Position numbers and translations under genes: made by a program. Source: DAOUAT01 sp964551735 (GTDB taxonomy: Bacteria; Chloroflexota; Anaerolineae; CG2-30-64-16). Taken from it: DNA of 42,866 bases. The stretch spans positions 1 to 42,866 of the forward strand of contig CAZKEF010000047.1 of assembly GCA_964551735.1 (NCBI GenBank), written 5' to 3'. A model generated the notes under the pieces. It worked only from the letters and a program-made list of their open reading frames with translations, had not been told where the DNA came from and did no database searches. Each line of letters opens with the position of its first letter. The stretch's first letter is position 1. Of the stretch, positions 1 through 8,774 are shown one piece after another.

Positions 1-2556
1 GGTGACGGTGGCGACGTTGGTGAAGTCGGCCGTCACGTTGGTCACGGTGCAGGTGTAAGTCTGGCTGGCGCCGGGGGCCAGGCTGGTGAAGGTGCGGTTG
101 CAGCTCGGGGCGCGCGGGTCACTGACGGTGACGTTCGTCAGGGTCACATCGCCGGTGTTGGTGACGGTGATAGTGAAGGTGGCTGTGCCGCCGCTCGGCA
201 CCTGCTGCGTGTCAGGCGTCTTGTTGATCTGGATCGCGCCAGGGCTGATATAGCCGAAGTCGGCCGTCAGATTCTGTCCACCGGCCAGCAGGGCGATGGG
301 GTAAAGCTGTGCCTTGTTCGTGTTGTCAGCGGTGCCGCCGATGATGGTTGTCGGGACGTAGCCGGTCAGGATGCCGTAGAGATCGGAAACCTGGACGGTG
401 TAGTTGCCAGGTGGCAAGGATGTGAAGACGTAGTCTCCTGACGCGCCAGTGGTGGTGCGAGCATAGAAGACGCCGTTGAGGTAGAGATCAACGGTCACGC
501 CTTCGACGCCGATCTCGCCATCCTCAGGTTCCCAAAGGCCATCGCCGTCGGTCTCGACCCAGATCTGGTTGCCGATGACACCCAGCAAGGGGTCGTCCTT
601 GACGTAGCCGAAATCCGCGGTGGTGTTTGTCGCGCCAGGGCCGATGGTCACCGGGTAGGGCTGAACCTGGCTGTTGTTGTCCTGGCCGGGGTTAGGGCCG
701 AGCGGGCCGGGCGAGTAGTCCTCAAGCCGGTTCTGGGTGTCAGTGACTACCACCAGGTAGTCGCCGGCCGGGATCCCTGTGAAGATGTAGTCGCCGTTGG
801 TGTCGGTGGTCGTGGTGGCAATGATATCGCCGGTGATTGGATCCACGAGAGACACGGAGACGCCAGCCAGGGGTGGCTCGCCAGGGTCAAGGAGGCCGTT
901 GCTGTTGGTGTCCTCCCAGATGGTGCCGCCGATGGCGCCCAGGTCGGGTGAGTCGTAGCCGAAGTCCGCGTCCAGGTATTGGTCGCCCGGCAGCAACGGC
1001 GGGATGACGGCCGGCACGGGGGTGGTTGGCGTCAGGCCGGGCGGCAAGCCAGCAGTGGGCTCGGCGGTGTAGGTGAGGATGCCGTCGGCCGGGACGACGA
1101 TCTGATACTGGCCGTTTTCGTCGGTGATACCGGTGTACGTGTTGCCATCGGAGTCGGTGACGGTCACGGTAACGCCGGAGATGCCGGGTTCGCCGGGATC
1201 CTGGATGCCGTCACCATCATAATCGTAGAAGACAGTGTCCCCGATGACAGCCTGACCCGGACCGGTCGGCTGCCGGTAGCCGAAGTCAGCATCACGATAA
1301 GTGTCGCCGCTCGCCACCGTGATCGGGCCGGTGGGATCCGGCTGCGACTGCGCGTTGACGATATGCACCAGGCCGGCCAGAACACCGTTGGTGTCAGTGA
1401 CATCCACAAAATAGGTGCCGGGCGCCAGGCCGGTGAAGAGATAGCCGCCATCCTGATCGGTGGTAGTGGTGTCTACCAGTGTATCACCTGTATCCAGAAT
1501 GCCGTTGCCGTTTGTATCGCGATAGAGGTCTATCGTTACGTTGCCAATACCCGGCTCAGTAACGTCCTGCAAACCGTCGCCATCCGCATCATACCAAACA
1601 TAATCGCCAATCGCAGCAGGCGGGATCGTCGGCGTCGGCGTCGGTGTCTTGGTCGGCGTGTTCGTCGGCGTCGGTGTATTCGTCGGTGTATTCGTCGGCG
1701 TGTTGGTCGGCGTGTTCGTCGGTGTGTTGGTCGGCGTGTTCGTTGGTGTATTCGTCGGCGTATTCGTCGGCGTATTCGTCGGCGTGTTGGTCGGCGTGTT
1801 CGTTGGTGTGTTGGTTGGCGTGTTCGTTGGTGTGTTGGTTGGCGTGTTCGTTGGTGTGTTCGTTGGTGTATTCGTCGGCGTGTTCGTCGGCGTATTGGTT
1901 GGCGTTGGAGTCGATGTGGGGGGTTCTTCCACGATCGTTACTGGAGCGCTGGCGGTCTTCGGCGGGATCGTGTTGGAACCCTCATCCAGCGCCCCATCCA
2001 CTGTTGCCGTATTGATGGTCGTTCCGGCCTTGAGGGCGATGAAGTTCAACGTGACGGTAACAGATTCGCCGTTGACCAGCGGATCGGTCAGGCCCACACC
2101 GTACAACAGATCGTCCCATGTTAGTGTACCTGTTGGGGTTGTGCTATCCGGCGATGGTGTGGCGCTCACGAACTGCAGCGCAGTCGGGTCGTAGGTGTCC
2201 GTTAACGGCAGGAAGACCACACCGGTCGTCGTGTCGTTACGAATAGTGATTACGAAAGTAACCGTGTCTCCCACTCGGCGTACACCGTCTGGGTCATCGA
2301 GGGCTACTTTGGTCAATACCAGATCAACGCTGTCAATGCCCCCCGGACGGGCCTCCGTTCTGCTGGAAGCAGCGGGTGTGTCGTTCCGGGCGACATTTTC
2401 GAGGCGCACCTGGCTAGCTGTGACAGGTGTTGCTGAGGCTGCGGGCATGAGTCCTGAGCTCAATACCCAAAACAGGATCAGCAGCAGGCGTCCGATGTGC
2501 GGGCGCCGTGGGGAGCCGATACGACGAGTTCGTTCAGGAAGTGAAGATTTCTGCAT
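1..2556 (-). CDS. SdrD-B repeat surface protein with NTPT linker (3' end outside window)
   Basis: Reading leftward from ATG at 2556, the frame stays open for 852 codons to the window edge, so the C-terminus is missing. A GAGGAG ribosome site lies just upstream (about 2566-2571). The N-terminus is basic, then hydrophobic (about residues 24-45), a signal peptide. Residues about 70-205 form a DUF11-type beta-sandwich. Residues about 214-310 are an almost pure TPTN linker. Then come four SdrD-B-like modules, each opening with I-G-D/G/N-x-V/I-W/F and carrying Asp/Asn/Gly loops such as DGDGIQDPGEPG that probably bind calcium. The last visible part, about residues 770-852, is another DUF11/DUF7507-like domain beginning QINKTPDTQQVPSGG. 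No enzymatic domain is seen, so a structural, cell-surface or adhesive role is inferred. It is co-directional with the C25 peptidase gene upstream (158 bp gap). Confidence 0.85.
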   Translation of the reverse strand, partial: MQKSSLPERTRRIGSPRRPHIGRLLLILFWVLSSGLMPAASATPVTASQVRLENVARNDTPAASSRTEARPGGIDSVDLVLTKVALDDPDGVRRVGDTVTFVITIRNDTTTGVVFLPLTDTYDPTALQFVSATPSPDSTTPTGTLTWDDLLYGVGLTDPLVNGESVTVTLNFIALKAGTTINTATVDGALDEGSNTIPPKTASAPVTIVEEPPTSTPTPTNTPTNTPTNTPTNTPTNTPTNTPTNTPTNTPTNTPTNTPTNTPTNTPTNTPTNTPTNTPTNTPTNTPTNTPTNTPTPTNTPTKTPTPTPTIPPAAIGDYVWYDADGDGLQDVTEPGIGNVTIDLYRDTNGNGILDTGDTLVDTTTTDQDGGYLFTGLAPGTYFVDVTDTNGVLAGLVHIVNAQSQPDPTGPITVASGDTYRDADFGYRQPTGPGQAVIGDTVFYDYDGDGIQDPGEPGISGVTVTVTDSDGNTYTGITDENGQYQIVVPADGILTYTAEPTAGLPPGLTPTTPVPAVIPPLLPGDQYLDADFGYDSPDLGAIGGTIWEDTNSNGLLDPGEPPLAGVSVSLVDPITGDIIATTTTDTNGDYIFTGIPAGDYLVVVTDTQNRLEDYSPGPLGPNPGQDNNSQVQPYPVTIGPGATNTTADFGYVKDDPLLGVIGNQIWVETDGDGLWEPEDGEIGVEGVTVDLYLNGVFYARTTTGASGDYVFTSLPPGNYTVQVSDLYGILTGYVPTTIIGGTADNTNKAQLYPIALLAGGQNLTADFGYISPGAIQINKTPDTQQVPSGGTATFTITVTNTGDVTLTNVTVSDPRAPSCNRTFTSLAPGASQTYTCTVTNVTADFTNVATVT
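1627..1916 (-). repeat. 12-bp coding tandem repeat (NTPT linker)
   Basis: Roughly two dozen imperfect 12-bp units, GGCGTGTTCGTC-like on the plus strand, encode (N-T-P-T)n and end in TKTPTPTPT. The repeat keeps frame with the surrounding gene. Variation is at wobble positions (ttc/ttg, ggt/ggc, tcg/ttg). That pattern fits selection on the protein plus slippage of the DNA. Thr/Pro-rich stalks of this kind commonly act as extended, glycosylatable spacers. Confidence 0.9.
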
Positions 2557-2714
2557 GCCCTTTCTCCTCTCGCTTACGTCTGGCCAGTTGGCACAGTAAT
2601 CTGATGGCGCGCCTGATTCGCATTTCAATATGGCGATGGTGACACAAATACACTTGGGTAGACGAAGCAGCCCCCTAAAAGTAACGGGGTTTTTGGTATC
2701 TTTTTCCTTGGGTA

Positions 2715-5700
2715 CTACTTGCCGGTCAGCACTAACGGTAGATAAACCTTGGCTTGGGCTGTCGGAATCAGGGGCCCGTACCATGACGCGCTATCATCAA
2801 CAAGGCTGATAACTTGTAGCCAGTAGAAAATACCAGCGCCAGGCCTGACGGTATCGTCTACATAATCGTACTCCGCGCCGATGTCCGATCCGGTCTTGGG
2901 TGGGATGGGGCTTGGGTTGAGCCTGTCGCCATACGCGTTCAGGGTCGTGCTCCGGTAGACGTTGAATTCTTTGACCAACGTTTCATCGCGCGTGCGCCAC
3001 AGCACTTTCGCGCCATCCGTCAACCACACAGCATGTACCCCTTCGATCTCCAGACCGGTGGGTGCCACATAACCGAAGCTCAGTCCGGTCACGCCGTCCT
3101 CGGTGGCGTTGACGGCCACGGGCGAGGGGGAGAGCAGGGTTGAGCCCTCTGCCTGGGGCGGCGCTGTGACCATGTAGCTGCCGGGCGGCAGGTTGATCCA
3201 CCAGTGCCCCTGGTCATCGCTCATCGGCGAGGCCACCAAGCTGCCGCTGCCGTCAGTTACCACGAGCTGTACATTTGCGATCCCTTGGTCCACCCCGGGA
3301 TCGAAGGCCGTGTTGCCACCGAGCTCGCGGTAGATGTAGCCGGCGAGCACGATCCGGTTGGCCTGCACGGCGTTATCAGGCAGGTGAGCAGGTCGTTCCC
3401 AGGCATCGCTGGCGATGGTGGCGCCGTTTTTCAGGTCGCTGGCGCCCGGCGCGCTGGGGCTGTAGACGCCTGTCACGGTGATGGTCCCGCTGGCTCCGGG
3501 GGCCAGGTCGGACAGGCGCCAGGCATAATCCGGACCGGCGAGACCGGTGACGCCAGGATCTGAGCTGAGCCAGGCCCGGTGAATGATGTCGCTGGATAAC
3601 GTATCGGTCAGATAGACGTTCGCCGCTGTGACAACGCCTGCGTTGCCGTAGGTCAGGGTATAGGTGATCGCCTGACCGGGCAACCAGGCCGTCCTCGGCA
3701 ACGCTTGCTTCTCCACCCACAGGTCGGCCGCGGGCAGGTCTAGGGGCAGCGCAGGGTCGCCGAAGAGAATGTAGGTGTCAATCAGGTCCTTGAAGACACG
3801 ATCGCTTTCGTAGAGCAGCCCTTTCGCGTATGTCGTCGCCGGGCCGATCAGCCGCTCGCCGTTCTCGAAGATCGCTTCATAGAAGGCGGTCCAAATGATC
3901 TCATGGCCGTTTGAGGTGCCTTTGCCGGTGGGTGACCAACTGGCCACTGCGCCGGCGTCCTTCAGCCGAACGATGGTCTCCCCCAGGCCGGAGACGGTGA
4001 GGTCAATGTATTGGCCTTCCAGGCAGGTCATGGGCAGCATGATCGGGTAGCGATCCTTGTTGGTCAAGCTGCCTGACAGATCCGAGGCCTTAAGCAGGGT
4101 CTCGTCGGCCCATTTGTCGGGGCTGGCGTGGCCGTGATAGTTGACGAACAGGGCGCCGCTGTTAATCAGATTGAGGAGGGCGCTTTTCGACGCGGTCGCG
4201 TTCAGCCGTGCGGTGCCGCCATCTTGCGTGCAGAAGAAGGTGGTGACGTCGGTTGCCACGACCCGATCACAGTAGAGTGACCGGCGCCGGAAGGTGGACG
4301 GCAAGTCAGGGTCGAGCTCATTGACGGCCAGCAGGTAGTGGTCATCGGCCAGGGCATCGAACCGGTAATTGCCGTTGCTATCGCTGGCCGTGCAGCCGAT
4401 GAGAGGATCGGTGGCGTCAATTTTGCCGTTGAAGTTCGGATCGCGGTAAACACAAACGCCGATGTCGGGCAGCGGCCCTTCGCCGGCATCCATGATCCTG
4501 TTACCGTTCAGATCCTCCCAGATGCGGCCCTGGATCGTGTTCATGGCGGCAGGTTGCCCGTCCAGCCCGGACGCGGCGGTGCTGAACGCCGCATCAGGCG
4601 GCTGCCGGAACCCGAAGTTGACTGTTACTGTCGCCGTCGCGGCCAGGGTCAGACTGATAGGATTGGTGGCCCCTGGCACGTCGGTCGTCAGCGCGTAGCC
4701 GGGCAGGTAGTAAGGATCGGTGGCGACAAGGTTCGAGCTCTCCGGGAACAAGCCTCCGGCATCGGAGTTATCGGCCACGAAGATGGTGGTCGCATTCCAG
4801 TCCGCGTGGGCGGGGGTGGTTTCATAGGCGATGGTTTTGTCGACCATCGTGGCGGCCTCTGCCGCTGAATTGGCGGGTAATCGGCCCAGATGCATGAACG
4901 GCAGCGGGTTCGACTGGCCGGGCGGCGGGTCATAGGCGACGAAGCGGTTGTCGGCGGCGGCCATGCCTTCGAACGGGTCCACGGGCGCCAGGTAGGGCGG
5001 GATGAAGAACGGCGCGCCGCTCACCGGATAGTTCCAGCTGCGCGCGCGCGGGTCGTAATGCCCATCGCCCAGCAGCACCACGAATTGCGGCGCGGGCCGC
5101 GGCCACGTTTCATAGGCGTGACGCAGGAAATCGCGGATCGCCTCCTGATCCATCAGGCCGCCGTTGAACTCGTCGTACACATCCTGCGCATCCACCACGG
5201 CCGTGCGATAGTGCTGATACTGCTGGCGATGCGCGGCCAGGCGCTCGGCCTCCCCGATGAAGTCGCGATGGCTGATGATGATCCAATCCGCGCCGGTTGC
5301 TCGATTGCGGAGTTGCGAGGGTGCATCCGGCGCGATGCTGGCGGGGGTTAGGTGCTGGCTGGCGGCGGCCGCAACATATCGCGCCGGTGCGGCCAATGCG
5401 TGCGCGAACGCCAAGTCAGCGCCTGTGACCTGGGCGCCGGTCAGCAGGACGGGCTGCAAGGGATCGGTGATATCGTAGACCTCCGCCGTGGGGTCGGGCA
5501 GCCCGGTTAGGGTGACGCTCGATGGCTGGCTCGCATCCACGGCGAAGGGGAACTGGCCGGTGGCCGGCGCCGCATAGGTGCGGGAATAGGTCAGGTCGAA
5601 CCAATTCACCGCCCCGTAGTCAATCGTGCCGCCGCTGCCGGTGGTGATGCACGGCGCGGTTAGCGTGATCGTGTTCGACACGGGGGTTGCTCCATCGTTC

Positions 5701-6512
5701 AGCAGCGCCTGGCTGAAGCTGAAGCTCCCCAAGAACTCGTTCTGGTAGGTGAACTGCGCCTGGCCGATCTGCGTGCCGTTCAGGTCAAAGATCGCATTGT
5801 GGGCAGGCACGTCGTTGAAGCCGCGGAGGCGCGGCGTGAGGACCGCGGTGTGATCCCCCGCTGCCACTCCCGGCGTGCTCACGGTGGTGCTCCATTTGGC
5901 GGGCTTGGGGTTGGTGCTGCTGGTGCACGCCGTTGCATAGATGGTCCAATACCAGCGATCAGCCACGCCGGTCTTCGGCAGGCCTTTACTCCAGCGCGTG
6001 TTCTGTTCCAGGTGCAACGTTTCGCGGAAGGTTTCCGCCACTGGCAGACCCGGATCGGGCGCGCCCGGCCGTTCTGTCATCGTCAGCCCCGGCGCATAAC
6101 CGTAGGTCAGCCAATAAACGTTGGCGCCGGTGAAATCGGTGTCTACGGCTCGACCATAGAAGAGGATCGCGTCTCCAGCGTCGAAGCTGCTGTTATCATT
6201 GGCGTCCACCACCCGCCGGGCAGTCTCTTGCCCCTGCTCGAAGATCTGAAACGTGGCCGGATCGAGGGTGGCTACGGGCAGTCCAGCGGCCAGCAACACC
6301 TCATAGGTCACCGCGTACACTCCCGAAGGTCCAATTGTCAGCTTGTAGAAACGGTCGTCTGAACCCGGTGACACGACGATGAGGGGCGTCGGTGCAGACG
6401 ACGACCGTGCAGCATCGTCTGCGACGGCCACCAGGGGTATGGAACCTGAGATGATGCTTAGTATGAGGGCGAGCATCATGACTTGCAGGACACCGGTGAT
6501 CTGGCCTTTCAT
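2715..6512 (-). CDS. Secreted gingipain-family (C25) cysteine peptidase with SdrB and DUF11 modules
   Basis: The chosen start is ATG at 6512, preceded by AAGGA 12 nt upstream; an earlier TTG at 6554 only adds a basic leader with no ribosome site. The product is 1265 aa with a signal peptide (LALILSIISGSIPLVAVA). The C25 fold begins near residue 405 (ADWIIISHRDF) with VVLLGDGHYDPR and FMHLGRLPA. The catalytic His is probably 795 in YHGHASPDKW and the Cys is 830 in PMTCLEGQY. AVASWSPTGKG and YILFGDPALPL, typical of the family, follow. An SdrD-B module (about 658-741, IWEDLNGNRIMDAGEGPLP) sits between the two halves of the peptidase domain. A DUF11 domain, another SdrB-like module and a C-terminal beta domain follow. 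The protein ends YLPLVLTGK, a tail also seen in the 1975-aa protein. Both catalytic residues are present, so it may be active. Confidence 0.88.
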   Translation of the reverse strand: MKGQITGVLQVMMLALILSIISGSIPLVAVADDAARSSSAPTPLIVVSPGSDDRFYKLTIGPSGVYAVTYEVLLAAGLPVATLDPATFQIFEQGQETARRVVDANDNSSFDAGDAILFYGRAVDTDFTGANVYWLTYGYAPGLTMTERPGAPDPGLPVAETFRETLHLEQNTRWSKGLPKTGVADRWYWTIYATACTSSTNPKPAKWSTTVSTPGVAAGDHTAVLTPRLRGFNDVPAHNAIFDLNGTQIGQAQFTYQNEFLGSFSFSQALLNDGATPVSNTITLTAPCITTGSGGTIDYGAVNWFDLTYSRTYAAPATGQFPFAVDASQPSSVTLTGLPDPTAEVYDITDPLQPVLLTGAQVTGADLAFAHALAAPARYVAAAASQHLTPASIAPDAPSQLRNRATGADWIIISHRDFIGEAERLAAHRQQYQHYRTAVVDAQDVYDEFNGGLMDQEAIRDFLRHAYETWPRPAPQFVVLLGDGHYDPRARSWNYPVSGAPFFIPPYLAPVDPFEGMAAADNRFVAYDPPPGQSNPLPFMHLGRLPANSAAEAATMVDKTIAYETTPAHADWNATTIFVADNSDAGGLFPESSNLVATDPYYLPGYALTTDVPGATNPISLTLAATATVTVNFGFRQPPDAAFSTAASGLDGQPAAMNTIQGRIWEDLNGNRIMDAGEGPLPDIGVCVYRDPNFNGKIDATDPLIGCTASDSNGNYRFDALADDHYLLAVNELDPDLPSTFRRRSLYCDRVVATDVTTFFCTQDGGTARLNATASKSALLNLINSGALFVNYHGHASPDKWADETLLKASDLSGSLTNKDRYPIMLPMTCLEGQYIDLTVSGLGETIVRLKDAGAVASWSPTGKGTSNGHEIIWTAFYEAIFENGERLIGPATTYAKGLLYESDRVFKDLIDTYILFGDPALPLDLPAADLWVEKQALPRTAWLPGQAITYTLTYGNAGVVTAANVYLTDTLSSDIIHRAWLSSDPGVTGLAGPDYAWRLSDLAPGASGTITVTGVYSPSAPGASDLKNGATIASDAWERPAHLPDNAVQANRIVLAGYIYRELGGNTAFDPGVDQGIANVQLVVTDGSGSLVASPMSDDQGHWWINLPPGSYMVTAPPQAEGSTLLSPSPVAVNATEDGVTGLSFGYVAPTGLEIEGVHAVWLTDGAKVLWRTRDETLVKEFNVYRSTTLNAYGDRLNPSPIPPKTGSDIGAEYDYVDDTVRPGAGIFYWLQVISLVDDSASWYGPLIPTAQAKVYLPLVLTGK

Positions 6513-6753
6513 TTTGCGAATCGTTCCTTTCCCGTTTTCTTCGCCAGCACCCAAGAGTGTCGGCCGGTCTCCTGTTCCCTGCGCATGGGCGGACCACTTC
6601 CATCGCGCCGAAACGTGGCCTGTGATCAGTATAGCGCGGCCGGTCGCTCTGCGGATGGTGCAAATGCTGACGGGCTGTACCAGTTTGTACTACGAGAGCG
6701 GAGTAGCCGAACACGGCGGATAGGGTTTTGCACCGCTCGACAACCCCTGGTTT

Positions 6754-7329
6754 TCAACGCGCAGCACCAGCCATGCGGCTAATCGAGAAAGCCAAGCGGT
6801 CCAGCGCCAGCATGATCCCGGCCACCGAGGCGATGGAGTCGATCTCTCCACTCCGGACCATCTCACCTAACTGGGCCGGCGTGTGATAGCTCACCTCCAA
6901 CGCCTCAGTGGGGTCCAGGTGCGGGTCCCCGGCGCAGCGGGCGTCCAGGGCCAGGTAGAGGTGCGCGCGGTTGGGGCCGCGGTTGGTGTCAATGACCAGG
7001 TCGCCCAGGGCCTGCCAACCATCGGCGACCAGGCCGGTTTCCTCGTTCAGTTCGCGTTGGGCTGCCGCCAGGGGCGGCTCATCCGGTGAATCCAGATAAC
7101 CGGCCGGCAGGTCCAGGCTCTCGGCGCCAGTGCCGTGTTTGTATTGCCGCACCAACGGCACGACCCCGTCGGTTGTCAGCGCGAACACCATCGCGTAATC
7201 GCGGCTTTCGGCCCGCAGGTAGCCGGAGATTTGCTGCCCGTCCGGTAGTTGGACATCCTCCTCCCACACGGTCAGCCACGGTCTGCGATCCACCAGGGAG
7301 CGAGATGCCAGGGTGCGCCAGGATTGCAT
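6754..7329 (-). CDS. Nudix hydrolase, ADP-ribose pyrophosphatase type
   Basis: The start chosen is ATG at 7329 (MQSWRTLASRS) because GAGG sits 6 nt upstream; a longer frame back to 7395 runs through the promoter region and has no ribosome site. The product is 191 aa. The Nudix box is visible as AGYLDSPDEPPLAAAQRELNEETG minus its ends: LPAG, then E followed seven residues later by REL and EETG. It carries one extra residue between the first G and E compared with the textbook spacing. The preceding V-R-Q-Y-K-H-G and the LDLPAG element match ADP-ribose/NDP-sugar pyrophosphatases. These enzymes hydrolyse nucleoside diphosphates linked to another moiety, using Mg2+ in the cytosol. The exact substrate cannot be read from the sequence. 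It is divergent from the LysM gene. Confidence 0.85.
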   Translation of the reverse strand: MQSWRTLASRSLVDRRPWLTVWEEDVQLPDGQQISGYLRAESRDYAMVFALTTDGVVPLVRQYKHGTGAESLDLPAGYLDSPDEPPLAAAQRELNEETGLVADGWQALGDLVIDTNRGPNRAHLYLALDARCAGDPHLDPTEALEVSYHTPAQLGEMVRSGEIDSIASVAGIMLALDRLAFSISRMAGAAR

Positions 7330-7346
7330 AAAAACCTCACAATTCG

Positions 7347-7369
7347 GCGCGCGGCTTGACACCGCGCGC
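7347..7369. promoter_or_regulatory. 8-bp inverted repeat around the -35 box (possible operator)
   Basis: GCGCGCGG at 7347-7354 and CCGCGCGC at 7362-7369 are perfect inverted arms separated by 7 nt. The spacer holds the -35 hexamer TTGACA of the LysM gene promoter. A protein bound here would block that promoter, and the site is also close to the divergent Nudix gene. The regulator is unknown. GC-only arms could also arise by chance in high-GC DNA. Confidence 0.4.
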
Positions 7370-7384
7370 GGTTTAGAGTATTCT
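7356..7384 (+). promoter_or_regulatory. Sigma-70-type promoter of the LysM/L,D-transpeptidase gene
   Basis: TTGACA (7356-7361), a 17-nt spacer and TATTCT (7379-7384) give a near-consensus housekeeping promoter. The expected start of transcription is near 7391. That leaves a 5' leader of about 120 nt before the ATG at 7511, with no obvious small ORF or terminator in it. Confidence 0.75.
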
Positions 7385-7510
7385 TTGCCCAGCAAGCCAT
7401 CTTAACAGATTTCGCACAAATGGCTTCAGGTTGCGCTCAACGTTCCGGCTATTTTACCGTCTTTTGGCAAGTGAGGCGAAGTTGGGCGGTGATCGTTTGG
7501 AGGCAGGGTC

Positions 7511-8680
7511 ATGCGGGTAGTCGCAAGAAGCAAATTCATGGTGCATTCGGTGCCGGTTGCGTTATGTGTGGCGGTGCTTTGGGTGTTGCTGGGGACGACA
7601 GCGGTTTACGCCGCGCCGGTCGGTGACACCGTCACCTATGTGGTGCGTCCCGGCGATCGGTTGGCCGACATCGCCGCCCGTTACGGCGTCACCATGTCGG
7701 GCATTGTGCAGGCCAACGGGCTGAGCAACCCCGACGTGATTTACCCCGGCCAGAAGCTTGTTATCGTAGTGCCTGGCAGCGCAAACGCCACCACCACGGT
7801 AACACCGCCCAGGGGTGACACGGTGCACGTGGTCCAGTTGGGTGACACCGTGGACAAGATCGCGCGGCGTTACGGGGTCAGCGCCTCGGCCATCGTCCGG
7901 GCCAACGGGATCACCAATGCCGACCTGATCTGGGTGGGCCAAAAGCTGATCATCCCCGGCAGCGGGCCGGCAGCCACGCCCATGCCCTATGCCAGCCCTG
8001 CGCCGACCACCAGCCCCGTCCCTGGCGCCACACTGGCGCCCAGCGCGACCCCGGCCGCGAACGCCACCCCCCTGGTCACCCCGGCGCCAGCCGCAACAGC
8101 CACGCCCCAACCAACCGCTGCGCCGACTATCCACGTGGTGCAGGCGGGCGAGACCCTCAGTGGCATCGCGCAACGCTACGGCACCACTGTCGCCGCGTTA
8201 GTGGAAGCCAACGGCCTGGGTAGCGCCGACCTGATCCGCGTTGGCATGCGGCTGCTCATCGTGAAGGGCAGCGGCAGCGCGCCGGTTAACACCGGCCGGG
8301 CCACTCGTTTCGAGGTGAGCATCTCGCAGCAGCGGTGCTGGCTTTACCGTGGGGAGACGGTCATCGCCAAGTGGGTGTGCTCCACCGGTCGCTCAGGCTC
8401 TGGCACGCGAACAGGTACCTTCCGCATCCAATCCAAGATGCCCAAAGCCTACGGCTCCACCTGGGACATCTGGATGCCCTATTGGTTGGGCATCTATTGG
8501 GCCGGCGCCAGCGAGAACGGCATCCACGGCCTGCCCTGGAACGCCAAGACCGGCGTCCAGGTGTGGACCGGCTACGTAGGCACACCCATCACCTACGGCT
8601 GCGTGATGCTGGACAACGTCAACGCCAAGATGCTCTACGATATGGCGTACATCGGCATGCCGGTGGTCATCCGGTGGTAG
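7511..8680 (+). CDS. Secreted three-LysM protein with L,D-transpeptidase (YkuD) domain
   Basis: ATG at 7511 follows GGAGG with a 7-nt gap. The 389-aa product has a signal peptide ending near VYAA (residue 36). LysM 1 (about 44-88, YVVRPGDRLADIAARYGV), LysM 2 (about 98-143), a Pro/Ala/Thr linker (about 148-210) and LysM 3 (about 212-257) bind peptidoglycan or a related glycan. Residues about 275-389 are a YkuD domain with the conserved IHGLPWN and the nucleophile Cys at about 364 in ITYGCVMLDN. The family motif is S/T-H-G-C; here the His is replaced by Tyr. Such enzymes form 3-3 cross-links or anchor proteins to peptidoglycan outside the membrane. The substitution makes activity uncertain, although the rest of the pocket looks intact. 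Confidence 0.88.
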   Translation: MRVVARSKFMVHSVPVALCVAVLWVLLGTTAVYAAPVGDTVTYVVRPGDRLADIAARYGVTMSGIVQANGLSNPDVIYPGQKLVIVVPGSANATTTVTPPRGDTVHVVQLGDTVDKIARRYGVSASAIVRANGITNADLIWVGQKLIIPGSGPAATPMPYASPAPTTSPVPGATLAPSATPAANATPLVTPAPAATATPQPTAAPTIHVVQAGETLSGIAQRYGTTVAALVEANGLGSADLIRVGMRLLIVKGSGSAPVNTGRATRFEVSISQQRCWLYRGETVIAKWVCSTGRSGSGTRTGTFRIQSKMPKAYGSTWDIWMPYWLGIYWAGASENGIHGLPWNAKTGVQVWTGYVGTPITYGCVMLDNVNAKMLYDMAYIGMPVVIRW

Positions 8681-8774
8681 GCTGTAACCTGCTGATATCA
8701 TCTGCATCAGATAGCAGGAATATCGCTGTGCGCGCTTTGCGCCGGTGGAACAACCTGTTATCGGAGGCTCTTTT

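Noticed and set aside
1627..1916. Possible CRISPR array
   Set aside because: The unit is 12 bp, contiguous, coding and without spacers, so it is a Thr/Pro linker repeat.
979..2124. Plus-strand frames of 381 and 181 codons over the NTPT region
   Set aside because: They are translations of the opposite strand of the SdrD-B gene; the VGVFVG and RRRVRRC repeats arise from the 12-bp coding repeat.
2661..2696. Terminator between the two left surface-protein genes
   Set aside because: CCCC-10 nt-GGGG-TTTTT has only four base pairs and points rightward, away from the 3' ends of both minus-strand genes.
6555..6753. Promoter of the C25 peptidase gene
   Set aside because: A TATACT word near 6628 has no convincing -35 at the proper spacing. 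No gene or repeat was recognised in this stretch either.
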